Origin: Gammaproteobacteria bacterium
GTDB taxonomy: Bacteria; Pseudomonadota; Gammaproteobacteria; JASBUN01
DNA length: 64,000 nt
Direction: 5' to 3'
Assembly (NCBI GenBank): GCA_030147845.1
Contig: JASBUN010000036.1
Coordinates: forward strand, 124,001-188,000
A program made the translations under genes and the position numbers. Below are positions 52,029-60,368 of this stretch, piece after piece. Under the pieces are notes generated by a model. The model made no database searches and had not been told where the DNA came from. It was given only the letters and a program-made list of their open reading frames with translations. How positions within the stretch are numbered: the stretch's first letter is position 1; each line of letters opens with the position of its first letter.

Positions 52029-52440
52029 CCGCGCCTGGCTAGTCGATGCTTTTTAATGAGTTGCGCGTAAAGCAAGACAACACCACTTCGGCCGAACTGG
52101 CGCTTAAATCGGCCGCTGCCGTCGGGTCATGGCGGTGATTACCGGTGCAGAAATCGGCATGTGACGCGCGACCACGACCCGACCGGCTGTTGCATGGACT
52201 GCGCAAACGGGCTCGGTAAGCACACCCGGTTCGCTCGGCGCAGATTATGTACGTGATGCCCACTAGCGGGTTGTTGAAAAAGTCTCCGGTGGATGCCAGA
52301 CAAGGCGGAAAACGGCGAGAAAGCGCAGTTTACACGTCAGTAAATGAGCATTTTGAGCCGTTTTTCAACGCCGCATGGCGCCGCCCGAGGGTTTTTCAAC
52401 AACCCGCTAGAGGTCACGACCGCATAAGAGGGGAATTGAC
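52029..52440. other. Intergenic region with MITE copy 1
   Basis: 412 bp between the helical-repeat frame and soxA, which are divergent. The right third is the MITE-like element at 52266-52407. The rest shows no supported gene. Confidence 0.5.
52266..52407. mobile_element. MITE-like element, copy 1
   Basis: 142 bp with perfect terminal inverted repeats: GCGGGTTGTTGAAAAA at the left and its exact complement at the right. TA dinucleotides flank both ends, as in target duplication by Tc1/mariner-IS630-type transposases. It has no coding capacity. It ends 33 bp before the soxA start, so it could influence soxA transcription. Confidence 0.75.
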
Positions 52441-53298
52441 ATGAATACACTAGTATTATCGGCGACGCTGGTGGCAATATCGCTTGCGCCATCGCTTGCG
52501 TCCGCAACACCTGAAGGCGATCTAGCCGCATTCAGATCGTACTTCAAGCAGCGGTTTCCCACCGTCCCGTTCAACGATTACGTCAATGGTGTCTACGCAC
52601 TGGATAAAGATCGGCGTGCTGCCTGGGAGGAGTTCGAATCGTTTTCGCCACCCTACGAGGATGCCGTGGCACTCGGTAAAAAGCTATTCCACACACCGTT
52701 TGCCAACGGTAAGACCTATGCCAGTTGTTTTCACGGCAACCGCGGTGTTCGCCAGAACTATCCGCACTTTGACGCCGGCAGCGGCAAGGTCATCACACTG
52801 GAAGGCGCAATCAATGCCTGTCGTAGCAGCAACGGTGAACAGCCTCTAGGGTGGAAAAAGGGCGAAATCGCGGCCCTTTCAGCCTATATGGGCTTCATCT
52901 CGCGCGGCAAAAAGATCCATGTAGTGGTGCCGAATGACGAACGCGCGCTGGCTGCATACGAGCGCGGCAAACACCACTTTTACGCCAAACGAGGACAACT
53001 CAATTTTTCTTGCGCTGATTGCCATGTCTACAACGCCGGCAACCATATTCGCGCCGATCTACTCAGCCCGGCGTTGGGTCAAGTCACGCACTTTCCCGTG
53101 TGGCGCAAGAAATGGGCGGCCGGTGATTCCTCCACCACCGGCGGCCTCGGCACATTGCACCGGCGTTATGAAGGCTGTAACAAGCAGGTGCGGGCTACGC
53201 CGTTCAAAGCACAATCGGACGAGTACGTGTCATTGGAATACTTTCATACCTACATGAGCAACGGACTGAAGGTCAACGCACCCGGCCTGCGCCAGTAG
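52441..53298 (+). CDS. soxA: SoxA, sulfur-oxidising c-type cytochrome
   Basis: A 285-residue exported protein with a signal peptide (residues 1-22). SoxA features are GKTYASCF...RGVRQNYPHF, the heme site CADCH (Cys191, Cys194, His195) and the active-site cysteine in YEGCNKQVRA (Cys246), which carries the substrate-derived persulfide. The first heme motif is reduced to a single Cys, so it is a one-heme SoxA. With SoxX it should attach thiosulfate sulfur to SoxYZ in the periplasm. No other sox gene is in the window. Confidence 0.9.
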   Translation: MNTLVLSATLVAISLAPSLASATPEGDLAAFRSYFKQRFPTVPFNDYVNGVYALDKDRRAAWEEFESFSPPYEDAVALGKKLFHTPFANGKTYASCFHGNRGVRQNYPHFDAGSGKVITLEGAINACRSSNGEQPLGWKKGEIAALSAYMGFISRGKKIHVVVPNDERALAAYERGKHHFYAKRGQLNFSCADCHVYNAGNHIRADLLSPALGQVTHFPVWRKKWAAGDSSTTGGLGTLHRRYEGCNKQVRATPFKAQSDEYVSLEYFHTYMSNGLKVNAPGLRQ

Positions 53299-53319
53299 CT
53301 CAGAGCACCAGCCGCAAAG

Positions 53320-53346
53320 CCGGCCGGGACCGACAGGTTCCGGCCG
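53320..53346 (+). terminator. Hairpin after soxA
   Basis: GGCCGGGACC and GGTTCCGGCC pair with one G-T mismatch around a GACA loop, starting about 22 bp after the soxA stop. No T run. Confidence 0.4.
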
Positions 53347-53510
53347 CGCCCGGCGCGGTCGTCGGTGTTCCCATGATCGCCCGTTGGCTCCCAGGCACCG
53401 ACGTCGAGCGCGGTCGAGTCGACCCCCGCGTTAGCCGCGTGCAAGCCGGCGCGCGATAGGCAACAATACCCAGGTCACAGCGCCGTCATCACACAACAAA
53501 GGGGGGTATT

Positions 53511-53939
53511 GTGCCTACCAAGAATTATGCGTTACTCGCCGGCGCGCTTGGCATGCTGTTTATCATGCCGGCCACGGATGCTGCACCGAACGTCAAACCC
53601 GGCCTATGGGAGGTCACCGTCAACACACAAATGCCAGGCATGCCGGTCACCATCCCACCGATGAAACATCGCTACTGTGTACGCAAGGAGGATCTGGTGC
53701 CGAAGACCCAGCAGCGCGGCAAGGAGTGCAAAGTACTGGATAAGAAAGTAACCGGCAACACCGTGACCTGGCGCGTCGAATGCAAGGGCACAGGCATGAA
53801 CAGCGATGGCTCGGGATCGATCAGCTATGCGGGTGACACTTACCACGGACAAATGAAGATGAACATGCAGGACGTTGCCAGCGGTCCCATGCAGATCACG
53901 CAGACACTCGCCGGCCGTCGCGTTGGTAAATGCAAATAG
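53511..53939 (+). CDS. DUF3617 periplasmic protein
   Basis: A 142-residue protein with a signal peptide (to about residue 24) and the family opening VKPGLWEVTVNTQMPGMPV. Four cysteines (RYCVRK, KECKV, VECKG, GKCK) could form disulfides. The predicted fold is a small beta-barrel. DUF3617 proteins are common in sulfur- and metal-oxidising proteobacteria; function unknown. GTG start with a G6 ribosome site. Confidence 0.8.
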   Translation: MPTKNYALLAGALGMLFIMPATDAAPNVKPGLWEVTVNTQMPGMPVTIPPMKHRYCVRKEDLVPKTQQRGKECKVLDKKVTGNTVTWRVECKGTGMNSDGSGSISYAGDTYHGQMKMNMQDVASGPMQITQTLAGRRVGKCK

Positions 53940-53995
53940 GCGGCCGGGGCCGACGCCGCGCAAGACAACGGGTGGCAGTGGCCGGACACCGCATG

Positions 53996-54634
53996 CTAGT
54001 GAAATTGATGAATCGCGCCATAGATGCCGCCGATAAGCATCTGCGTGCCAATCGCCGCCAGGATCATGCCCATCAATCGCGTGATGACTTTGACCGCATT
54101 TTCACCGAAATATTCGACAAAACGCTGGCCGGCAATAAACAACACATACGATAACAAACACAATACGGCGAACGCGCCAAGCGTAATCAGCAATCCCGCA
54201 ATACCGCCACTAGCCGAATAGTTCATGGCCGTAGTGATGGTGCCTGGCCCGGCCAGAATCGGTACCGCGAGCGGCGAAATGGCGACACTCAACTCCGCTT
54301 CGAGACTCTTTTGGGCATCCTCCTCACTGGGCGTGTGAACCGGCGACGCCTCGCCCTGCAGCATGTGAAATCCGATCAAGAATAAAATTACACCACCGGT
54401 GATTCGCAGTGCCGGCAAGGTGATGCCGAACACGTCGAAGATCAACTTGCCGGCCACGCAGAATACAAAAATGATCGCAAATGCCAACAAGGTTGAATTA
54501 CGGGCCACCGCGCGGCGCGCGCCTGGGTCGTCACCGGCGGTCAAACTGACGAATACCGGCGTATTGGCGATCGGATTCATGATGGCAAAGAAGCCCATAA
54601 ACACCGTCGCCGCGTGGATGACGAATGCGCTCAT
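53996..54634 (-). CDS. MarC family membrane protein
   Basis: A 212-residue protein with six membrane segments. MGFFAIMNPIANTPVFVSLT at the start and LAVPILAGPGTITTAMNY in the middle are diagnostic of MarC/UPF0056. Function is unsettled; a former link to multiple antibiotic resistance was withdrawn. Start chosen at MSAFVIHA because homology begins there. Confidence 0.9.
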   Translation of the reverse strand: MSAFVIHAATVFMGFFAIMNPIANTPVFVSLTAGDDPGARRAVARNSTLLAFAIIFVFCVAGKLIFDVFGITLPALRITGGVILFLIGFHMLQGEASPVHTPSEEDAQKSLEAELSVAISPLAVPILAGPGTITTAMNYSASGGIAGLLITLGAFAVLCLLSYVLFIAGQRFVEYFGENAVKVITRLMGMILAAIGTQMLIGGIYGAIHQFH

Positions 54635-55153
54635 GCGAACGTCATCGCGCCGCACCAGCGCGCACCACTGCGATCGACGACAAGCGCCTCTGTTCGGCGT
54701 AATCGCGCGGTCGTGTGCGCGCCCCGTATAAACTTAGACACTCGTACTTCCCCCTAAAACACGGTCGTGAACCGGCACGGCATCTCCACCTGGCGGTATC
54801 ATAACCGCAGTAGGCCGCGTGTACAGGGCAGTGACGACGTTACGCCAACCGCGCAGCGCCATCGCGCGCCGACCCGGAGGGCGCCGCAGCATGCCCGCAG
54901 CCGGCAAGAAACGGGCCGGAGCGCAGTCGCCGCGAGGGCACTCGCGTCAATTTCATCGACCGGATTCCCCGTCGAGCCTAAGGGATATATAGTACCCGTA
55001 GGGCCACGCCGGTTACCGGCCGCTGCCCGCTCTCGACTCATCCGATGGCATCTTTTCCGCAGTCAGTGCAGGCGCTGCACTGGAGAACCGCCGTCTTGGA
55101 GAGTATTACCGTGCCAAGGACGATACCCCCAATATAGTCAGTAGGAGATTGCC
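54635..55153. other. Intergenic region between marC and dsrE-like gene
   Basis: 519 bp between divergent genes. A frame at 54767-55144 is open, but its Arg/Pro-rich translation and lack of a ribosome site make it unlikely to be coding. Nothing else supported. Confidence 0.5.
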
Positions 55154-55735
55154 ATGCGAACCAACCATAGATCGTATACCGCCCTCGGCCTGATGCTCTT
55201 GCTGACCGGCGCGAGCGCACTGGCGGCGTCAAACAACAATGCGCCATACGGCTCGGCGACCTTTTCCAGTTACGGCGATATCGATTCACTGAAACAGCTC
55301 AAGGTCGTCTGGGACTGGTCGTTCAAAGATCCGAAGGAGGTCGCCATCTCCATGAACTTTCTCGCCGCGCTGCTACGCGCCACCAACGACTTCGGTCCCA
55401 AGGAAGTGGAACCGATCAAGGTTGTGGTGGTCTCTCACGGCCCGGAGGTAGTGGTTTGGGCGAAGAAAAATTACGCAAAATACAAAGCTATCGTCGACAG
55501 GGCGGCGAGCTTTGCCCAACAAGGTGTACGTTTTGAAATCTGCCGCAACGACGCCGCCGCGCTCGGCTTCAAGCCGGGCGATCTGCACGGCTTTGTGCAT
55601 GTCATACCGGCGGGCCCCTATGCACTGGCGTATTGGCAGAACAAGGGCTACGCCTATATTGCCGGTGGCAGCAGCGACGCCATAAAGCCGGTAACCAAAT
55701 ACAACAAACACGACCTCGGTCATTCGAAAAAATAG
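55154..55735 (+). CDS. Periplasmic DsrE/DsrF-like protein
   Basis: A 193-residue protein with a signal peptide (GLMLLLTGASALAAS). The mature part has the DsrE fold: QLKVVWDWSFKDPKEVAISM, KVVVVSHGPEVVVWAKKNYA and GVRFEICRNDAAALGFKPGD. The conserved Cys of FEICRND could carry sulfur. Cytoplasmic DsrE proteins transfer sulfur; exported forms occur in sulfur oxidisers but lack an assigned role. AGGAG precedes the ATG. Confidence 0.8.
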   Translation: MRTNHRSYTALGLMLLLTGASALAASNNNAPYGSATFSSYGDIDSLKQLKVVWDWSFKDPKEVAISMNFLAALLRATNDFGPKEVEPIKVVVVSHGPEVVVWAKKNYAKYKAIVDRAASFAQQGVRFEICRNDAAALGFKPGDLHGFVHVIPAGPYALAYWQNKGYAYIAGGSSDAIKPVTKYNKHDLGHSKK

Positions 55736-55741
55736 CCTCAA

Positions 55742-55818
55742 CCGCCGGCAAACGATTTGCCGGCGGCGTGCATGAGCCGGCTCCGATATCGCTTCGGGCC
55801 GGCTCATGCACGCGTTTT
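55742..55818 (+). terminator. Double-hairpin terminator after the DsrE-like gene
   Basis: Two perfect stems abut: 11 bp CCGCCGGCAAA with TTTGCCGGCGG around a 3-nt loop (55742-55766), and 15 bp CGTGCATGAGCCGGC with GCCGGCTCATGCACG around a 16-nt loop (55767-55812). CGTTTT follows. Confidence 0.75.
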
Positions 55819-56158
55819 ACATCACACCACGAGACCTGTCGGCCATTCACCCCGTAAACGGCGAAGGTCGGCGCCAAACGCTTGCGCGTAGCTGCGTCTG
55901 ACATCCGCCGTAATTCGATATGTGCGTGACGGCGACCCACACCGGCGCGCGCGCACCGCAGGCAGCGCGATCGCGGCGACGAAAATGCCTATTGCGAGGA
56001 ATGCGCGTATAGGTTACAACCGCACGATCGGCGCCACTGCGAACCATGACTAAATCGTTGGCATGCCCGTGCCGCTGCACTTCTCCCTGGAGGTCGGCGC
56101 TGCCCAAGGCACGTAAGCCGTGTTATGGTGTATGCAGCCCAGAAGTTTTTCGGACTTA

Positions 56159-56303
56159 GCGGGTTGTTGAAAAGGTCTTCAATGGATGCCACACGAGGCG
56201 GAGAACGGCGAAACGGTGCCGATTTCACATCGGTAAATGAACGCTTTGAGCCGTTCCCCAACACCGCATGGCGCCGTCGCACAAGGGTTTTTCAACAGCC
56301 TGC
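56159..56303. mobile_element. MITE-like element, copy 2 (degenerate)
   Basis: 145 bp clearly related to copy 1 at 52266: left end GCGGGTTGTTGAAAA and the shared inner stretches GGATGCCA, GTAAATGA, TTTGAGCCGTT and CCGCATGGCGCCG in the same order. The right end has changed (TTTTTCAACAGCCTGC), and only the left TA is kept, so this copy is older or imprecise. Confidence 0.7.
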
Positions 56304-56490
56304 CCGGCCTGATCCACTGCGGAGAAGCCATATTGACCGAATGTGTTCGATCCTTCTCGCCAAATAGCGACGGTTATTCTTCCCGGACGATCGAATATTT
56401 CGCCTCAAACTCGCTTTCCCTCGCTACGATCGCCTAAGTCCGACAGGCCCCTACTAACCCAAGAAATACGCAGTCCGCGCCCGAGGCGCT

Positions 56491-57228
56491 ATGATTGAAA
56501 CTCATCACGATACTCACGTAGATGCCATGACGGCTACCGGTCCGGTGCGCCGCGTGGTGATCATGAATCCCAAAGGCGGCTGCGGCAAAACGACGGTGGC
56601 CACCAACCTCGCGAGCCGCTATGCCGCGCTCGGTTGCCGCGCGGCGCTGTTCGACTATGACCCACTTGGCGCCAGTATGCGCTGGCTGCGAAACCGTACC
56701 GCGCCGCTGGCCGAAATCCACGGCGTCGCCGCTTTTGCGCGTCCAAGTACGGGCATGACGCGCACATATCAACAACGCATACCCGATGCCATACGCCGGA
56801 TCGTAGTCGACACCCCGGCCGCGCTCGAGCGCCAGCAGTTGCTTGATCGAATCGCCAACGCCGACGTCGTCCTCATCCCGGTACTGCCGTCACCAATGGA
56901 TATGGGCGCCACCGCGGACCTGGTACATGACCTCTTGCGTCTGGGCAAAGTCCAGACACGGCACGTGCATATTGGCATGATCGCCAATCGTGTACGCACC
57001 AATACGGCCGCGTGGCAAGACCTGAAACGCTACCTGCACACGCTCGATATCCCACTCGCCACCACGGTACGGGATTCCCAGCATTACGTTACCGCCGCCC
57101 ACCAAGGCAAGGGCGTGCATGAGCTTGCCCTGCAACGCGGCGGCGAGCGGGAATGCTGGAACGAGTTGATAGACTGGGTCGAGGCGGCAGTGGCCAAACT
57201 GGAGTCGGCCGAGTCGTCGCACGGTTGA
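56491..57228 (+). CDS. ParA/MinD-type ATPase
   Basis: A 245-residue deviant-Walker ATPase with NPKGGCGKTT at 26-35, switch residues in FDYDPLGASMRWL and IVVDTPAALE. It acts as an ATP-dependent dimer on the nucleoid or membrane. No parB lies next to it, and it is far from any visible origin, so it is more likely an orphan positioning ATPase than chromosome ParA. ATG at 56527 is an alternative start. Confidence 0.88.
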   Translation: MIETHHDTHVDAMTATGPVRRVVIMNPKGGCGKTTVATNLASRYAALGCRAALFDYDPLGASMRWLRNRTAPLAEIHGVAAFARPSTGMTRTYQQRIPDAIRRIVVDTPAALERQQLLDRIANADVVLIPVLPSPMDMGATADLVHDLLRLGKVQTRHVHIGMIANRVRTNTAAWQDLKRYLHTLDIPLATTVRDSQHYVTAAHQGKGVHELALQRGGERECWNELIDWVEAAVAKLESAESSHG

Positions 57229-57298
57229 CTGCGGCAAGACAAGTGCTCCCCGCGCCAGCTACAATAGATAGACCACGTATTTTACACGAGATTCGGGC

Positions 57299-57889
57299 GT
57301 GACCCTCGATACGTTTTTATCCACTTATGGCTACGCGGCCGTCCTGCTAGGCGTGTTCGTTGAGGGCGAGCTGGTGGTGATGACCGCCGGGTTCCTTGCC
57401 TATCGCCACATTTTGCAGTTGGATTGGGTGATCGCCAGCGCCCTGCTCGGCTCCGTGCTCACCTACCAATTCTATTTTTTGCTCGGCCGCACGCAAGGCA
57501 CCCGATTTCTGCGCAAGCGTCCACATTGGCAGGCGCGTATCGCCCGCACGCGGGCGCTGCTGGAACGACACGCCACCATGGTGACACTGGGATATCGCGC
57601 CCTGATCGGCTTCCGCACGGTAACGCCATTCGCGCTCGGCATGACCGACATCAGCCACCGGCGTTTTTTGGTGCTCGACTCCGTGCCGGCCATTGCCTGG
57701 GCCGTGACGTTCCCATGGCTCGGCTACGCATTAGGCCATCAGATCGAACCCATGCTGGCGCGACTCGGCATAGTGCAGACTTGGTTGGCCTTGGGCGCCG
57801 GCCTTGCCGTGGCTCTAACGGTCATGGGCGCGGTTTTGATCCGGCGTGCGCGTAGCAAACCTGCACCAAGCCGCGCGCGACCGCGTTGA
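57299..57889 (+). CDS. DedA family membrane protein
   Basis: A 196-residue DedA protein. FVEGELVVMTAGFLAYRHIL has the conserved acidic residues of the re-entrant region, and GYRALIGFRTVTPFALGMTD matches the FxRF/RxxxP segment. DedA proteins recycle undecaprenyl phosphate or other lipids and are linked to proton-motive force. GTG start. The C-terminus is Arg/Pro-rich. Confidence 0.85.
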   Translation: MTLDTFLSTYGYAAVLLGVFVEGELVVMTAGFLAYRHILQLDWVIASALLGSVLTYQFYFLLGRTQGTRFLRKRPHWQARIARTRALLERHATMVTLGYRALIGFRTVTPFALGMTDISHRRFLVLDSVPAIAWAVTFPWLGYALGHQIEPMLARLGIVQTWLALGAGLAVALTVMGAVLIRRARSKPAPSRARPR

Positions 57890-57976
57890 AGACCGCGCGA
57901 CTGCCGCTCTCGCCATACGCTTCCTGGCACGCTATGATCGGGCCCGAAATCGAGGCCTCCGGAGACCGGCTCGCGC

Positions 57977-59290
57977 GTGACCAACGATAATATTCGCAGG
58001 ATCGTCATTGTCGGCGGTGGCGCCGGCGGCCTCGAGTTGGCGACTAAGCTTGGCAACCGCCTCGGGCGCAGGCAGCGCGCTCAAATCACCTTAATCGACT
58101 CCGGCTGGACGCACATCTGGAAACCCCTACTGCACGAGGTTGCGGCCGGTACACTCGACGTCGGTGAGCACCAGATCGAATACTTGGCGCAGGCTCGCCG
58201 GCACCATTTTCGCTTCCGTTTAGGTCGTGTCGACGGTTTGGACCGCGCCGCGCGCCAAGTATGGCTGGCGCCGAGTTACAATGATGCCGGTCTGGAAATT
58301 ACGCCGCGCCGCAGTTTCCCCTATGACATCCTGGTATTTGCCGTCGGCAGTGTCAGCAACGACTTCGGCATCGAAGGCGTCGACGAACACTGCCTGTTTC
58401 TCGACTCCACCCGCGAGGCGCAAAGCTTTCAGCAGCATTTGCTCGGCTCCCTATTGCGCGCTCACAGCCAGGGCGCGCCCATCCGGCCCGGCCAACTCGA
58501 TGTCGTAATTGTCGGCGGCGGCGCCACCGGCATCGAATTGGCCGCGCAAATGCATTGCGTGACCCGGCGCCTCGCCGCTTACGGGTTGGAGGAAATGAAA
58601 CCCGACGAGAATTTTCACATGCACTTGATCGAAGCCGCGCCGCGCTTGGTGGGCGCGCTTCCCGAGCGCGTTTCGTCAGCCGTGCATGCGCGTCTGGAAG
58701 CGCTTGGGGTACGCATCTACACCAACGAACGCGTGGTCAGTGTCGCTACCGACGGCGTGCGTACGGCCAGCGCGGAGTTTATTCCGGCGGCACTAAAAAT
58801 TTGGTGCGCCGGTATCAAAGCACCCGATTTTTTACGCCAATTGGATGGCCTCGAAACCAACCATAGCCAACAGTTGATTGTCGACCGCACGCTGCGGACC
58901 AGCCGCGACGACAATATCTACGCGCTGGGCGACTGTGCGGCATGCTCTATGGACAACGACGAACTGGTGCCGCCGCGGGCTCAAGCCGCGCATCAACAAG
59001 CGTCCTATCTGGCGCGGACGCTGACACGACGCTTGAGCGGGCGCCAGGTTTCGCCCTACCGGTATCGCGATTACGGTGCGCTGATTTCACTCGGCCGATA
59101 TAGCACCGTCGGTCAGCTGATGGGCCACCTGACCGGCAGCGTCATGATTTCCGGATTGTTCGCACGGTTGACGTATCTTTCGCTGTATCAGATGCACCAA
59201 ATCGCGTTACACGGCTGGTTACGTACGATGGTGCAGAATCTTGCCAATCGCCTACGCCGCGGCCTAAAGCCGGAAATTAAATTACACTGA
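57977..59290 (+). CDS. ndh: Type II NADH:quinone oxidoreductase
   Basis: A 437-residue single-subunit dehydrogenase. FAD-binding VGGGAGGLELATKL lies near the start, HIWKPLLHEVAAGTLD is the NDH-2 signature, VIVGGGATGIELAAQM binds NADH, and ALGDCAA holds the second FAD contact. It oxidises NADH and reduces quinone without proton pumping, on the inner face of the membrane. GTG start. It could feed the bd oxidase encoded downstream. Confidence 0.92.
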   Translation: MTNDNIRRIVIVGGGAGGLELATKLGNRLGRRQRAQITLIDSGWTHIWKPLLHEVAAGTLDVGEHQIEYLAQARRHHFRFRLGRVDGLDRAARQVWLAPSYNDAGLEITPRRSFPYDILVFAVGSVSNDFGIEGVDEHCLFLDSTREAQSFQQHLLGSLLRAHSQGAPIRPGQLDVVIVGGGATGIELAAQMHCVTRRLAAYGLEEMKPDENFHMHLIEAAPRLVGALPERVSSAVHARLEALGVRIYTNERVVSVATDGVRTASAEFIPAALKIWCAGIKAPDFLRQLDGLETNHSQQLIVDRTLRTSRDDNIYALGDCAACSMDNDELVPPRAQAAHQQASYLARTLTRRLSGRQVSPYRYRDYGALISLGRYSTVGQLMGHLTGSVMISGLFARLTYLSLYQMHQIALHGWLRTMVQNLANRLRRGLKPEIKLH

Positions 59291-59643
59291 TTACAAGTCC
59301 GATTTTACCGCACGGTGCGTGTGCCGTACGCACCGACGCGTCGCGCGATGCCGCGTTGGCCTTGCGCGCCGGCACTGTGTGTGCAAATGTTTCTGTAGTA
59401 GGCGCGTAATCGGTTCGGACCGCTTTGCATGGCATACGCGATTGGCTCCCGGTTGCACTTGGCGGCATATTGCCGGCGTCAATCGCCACAACCCCAGGGA
59501 GCATGCGGACTAGGCAAACGATACAGCCGCAGCCTTCGGTTTTGTATCTGATCTGCCCAATAGGGCGTGGTTGCATTATTCAGCTATGATTTAAGCAGTG
59601 TATCGTGTTCAACCAACGCCACACCGGAAGGATCCTAAATATC
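59291..59643. other. Intergenic region between ndh and tsdB-like gene
   Basis: 353 bp. A perfect 8-bp stem CGGTGCGT-N7-ACGCACCG at about 59312-59334 may terminate ndh. A TATGAT box at 59585-59590 could be a -10 for the cytochrome pair but has no good -35. No gene seen. Confidence 0.45.
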
Positions 59644-60300
59644 ATGGGAAATTCGTCCAAACTGCGGCTGCTGTCGCTGGCGATCATCTTGGCGTTACCA
59701 ACCGCCGCCGGCGCTGCCACCGGAAAAACCATTGCTGCCAGCGGCAACGGTCGCGGCGCCGCCCCTTGCTCGTCGTGTCATGGCGCCGACGGCAGCGGGA
59801 ATGCCGCCGCGGGTTATCCGCGTCTGGCAGGCCTGAGCCAGGCCTACCTCGTCAAGCAACTGCACGACTTCGCTGACGGTCGACGCAACAACGCGGTCAT
59901 GCAACCGATGGCAAAAGCGTTGAGCAAACAGGAGATCAACTCCGTCGCCAGCTACTACAGCAAGCTAAAGAGCAATTCCGCAGATAAAAGCAAGGAGCAG
60001 GCGCCACCGGCGCTCGGCAAACAGTTAGTACTACGTGGCGACTGGGATAAAAAAATTCCGGCTTGCGTCCAGTGTCACGGCCCCGGTGCACGCGGCGCCG
60101 GTTCGCACTTCCCGGCACTGGCGGGCCAATATGCCGGCTACATCGAGACGCAGCTCGAGGCCTGGAAATCCGGCCAGCGCAGCAACGACCCCGACGGCCT
60201 GATGAAAGCGGTTGCCGAGCGGCTGTCGAGTAAACAGATCAAGGCCGCCGCGGCATATCTGCAGAGTCTGCCCAGTCATCTGCCCAGCCATTCCAAATGA
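59644..60300 (+). CDS. Diheme cytochrome c4-like protein (TsdB-like)
   Basis: A 218-residue exported protein with a signal peptide (to about residue 25) and two similar cytochrome domains, CSSCH (Cys42, Cys45, His46) and CVQCH (Cys141, Cys144, His145). The GYPRLAGLSQAYLVKQL and HFPALAGQYAGYIETQL repeats are typical of cytochrome c4. Standing 68 bp before a TsdA-like gene, it fits TsdB, the electron acceptor of thiosulfate dehydrogenase, passing electrons to an oxidase. Confidence 0.85.
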   Translation: MGNSSKLRLLSLAIILALPTAAGAATGKTIAASGNGRGAAPCSSCHGADGSGNAAAGYPRLAGLSQAYLVKQLHDFADGRRNNAVMQPMAKALSKQEINSVASYYSKLKSNSADKSKEQAPPALGKQLVLRGDWDKKIPACVQCHGPGARGAGSHFPALAGQYAGYIETQLEAWKSGQRSNDPDGLMKAVAERLSSKQIKAAAAYLQSLPSHLPSHSK

Positions 60301-60368
60301 ACAACCAGCACCGGCATTGGCGGCGTCCCGCGGCCTCCAGCGGCGCCGAAGCCAGGGAGAAACATCCG

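Larger units (their letters stand above)
55736..56490. other. Long intergenic region with terminator and MITE copy 2
   Basis: 755 bp without a supported gene between the DsrE-like and ParA genes. It holds the double hairpin (55742-55812) and the second MITE-like copy (56159-56303). The remaining frames are short and Arg/Cys-rich in translation. Confidence 0.6.

Noticed and set aside
54767-55144. 125-codon frame between marC and the DsrE-like gene
   Set aside because: Arg/Pro/Ser-rich translation without domain pattern, and no ribosome site at the start.
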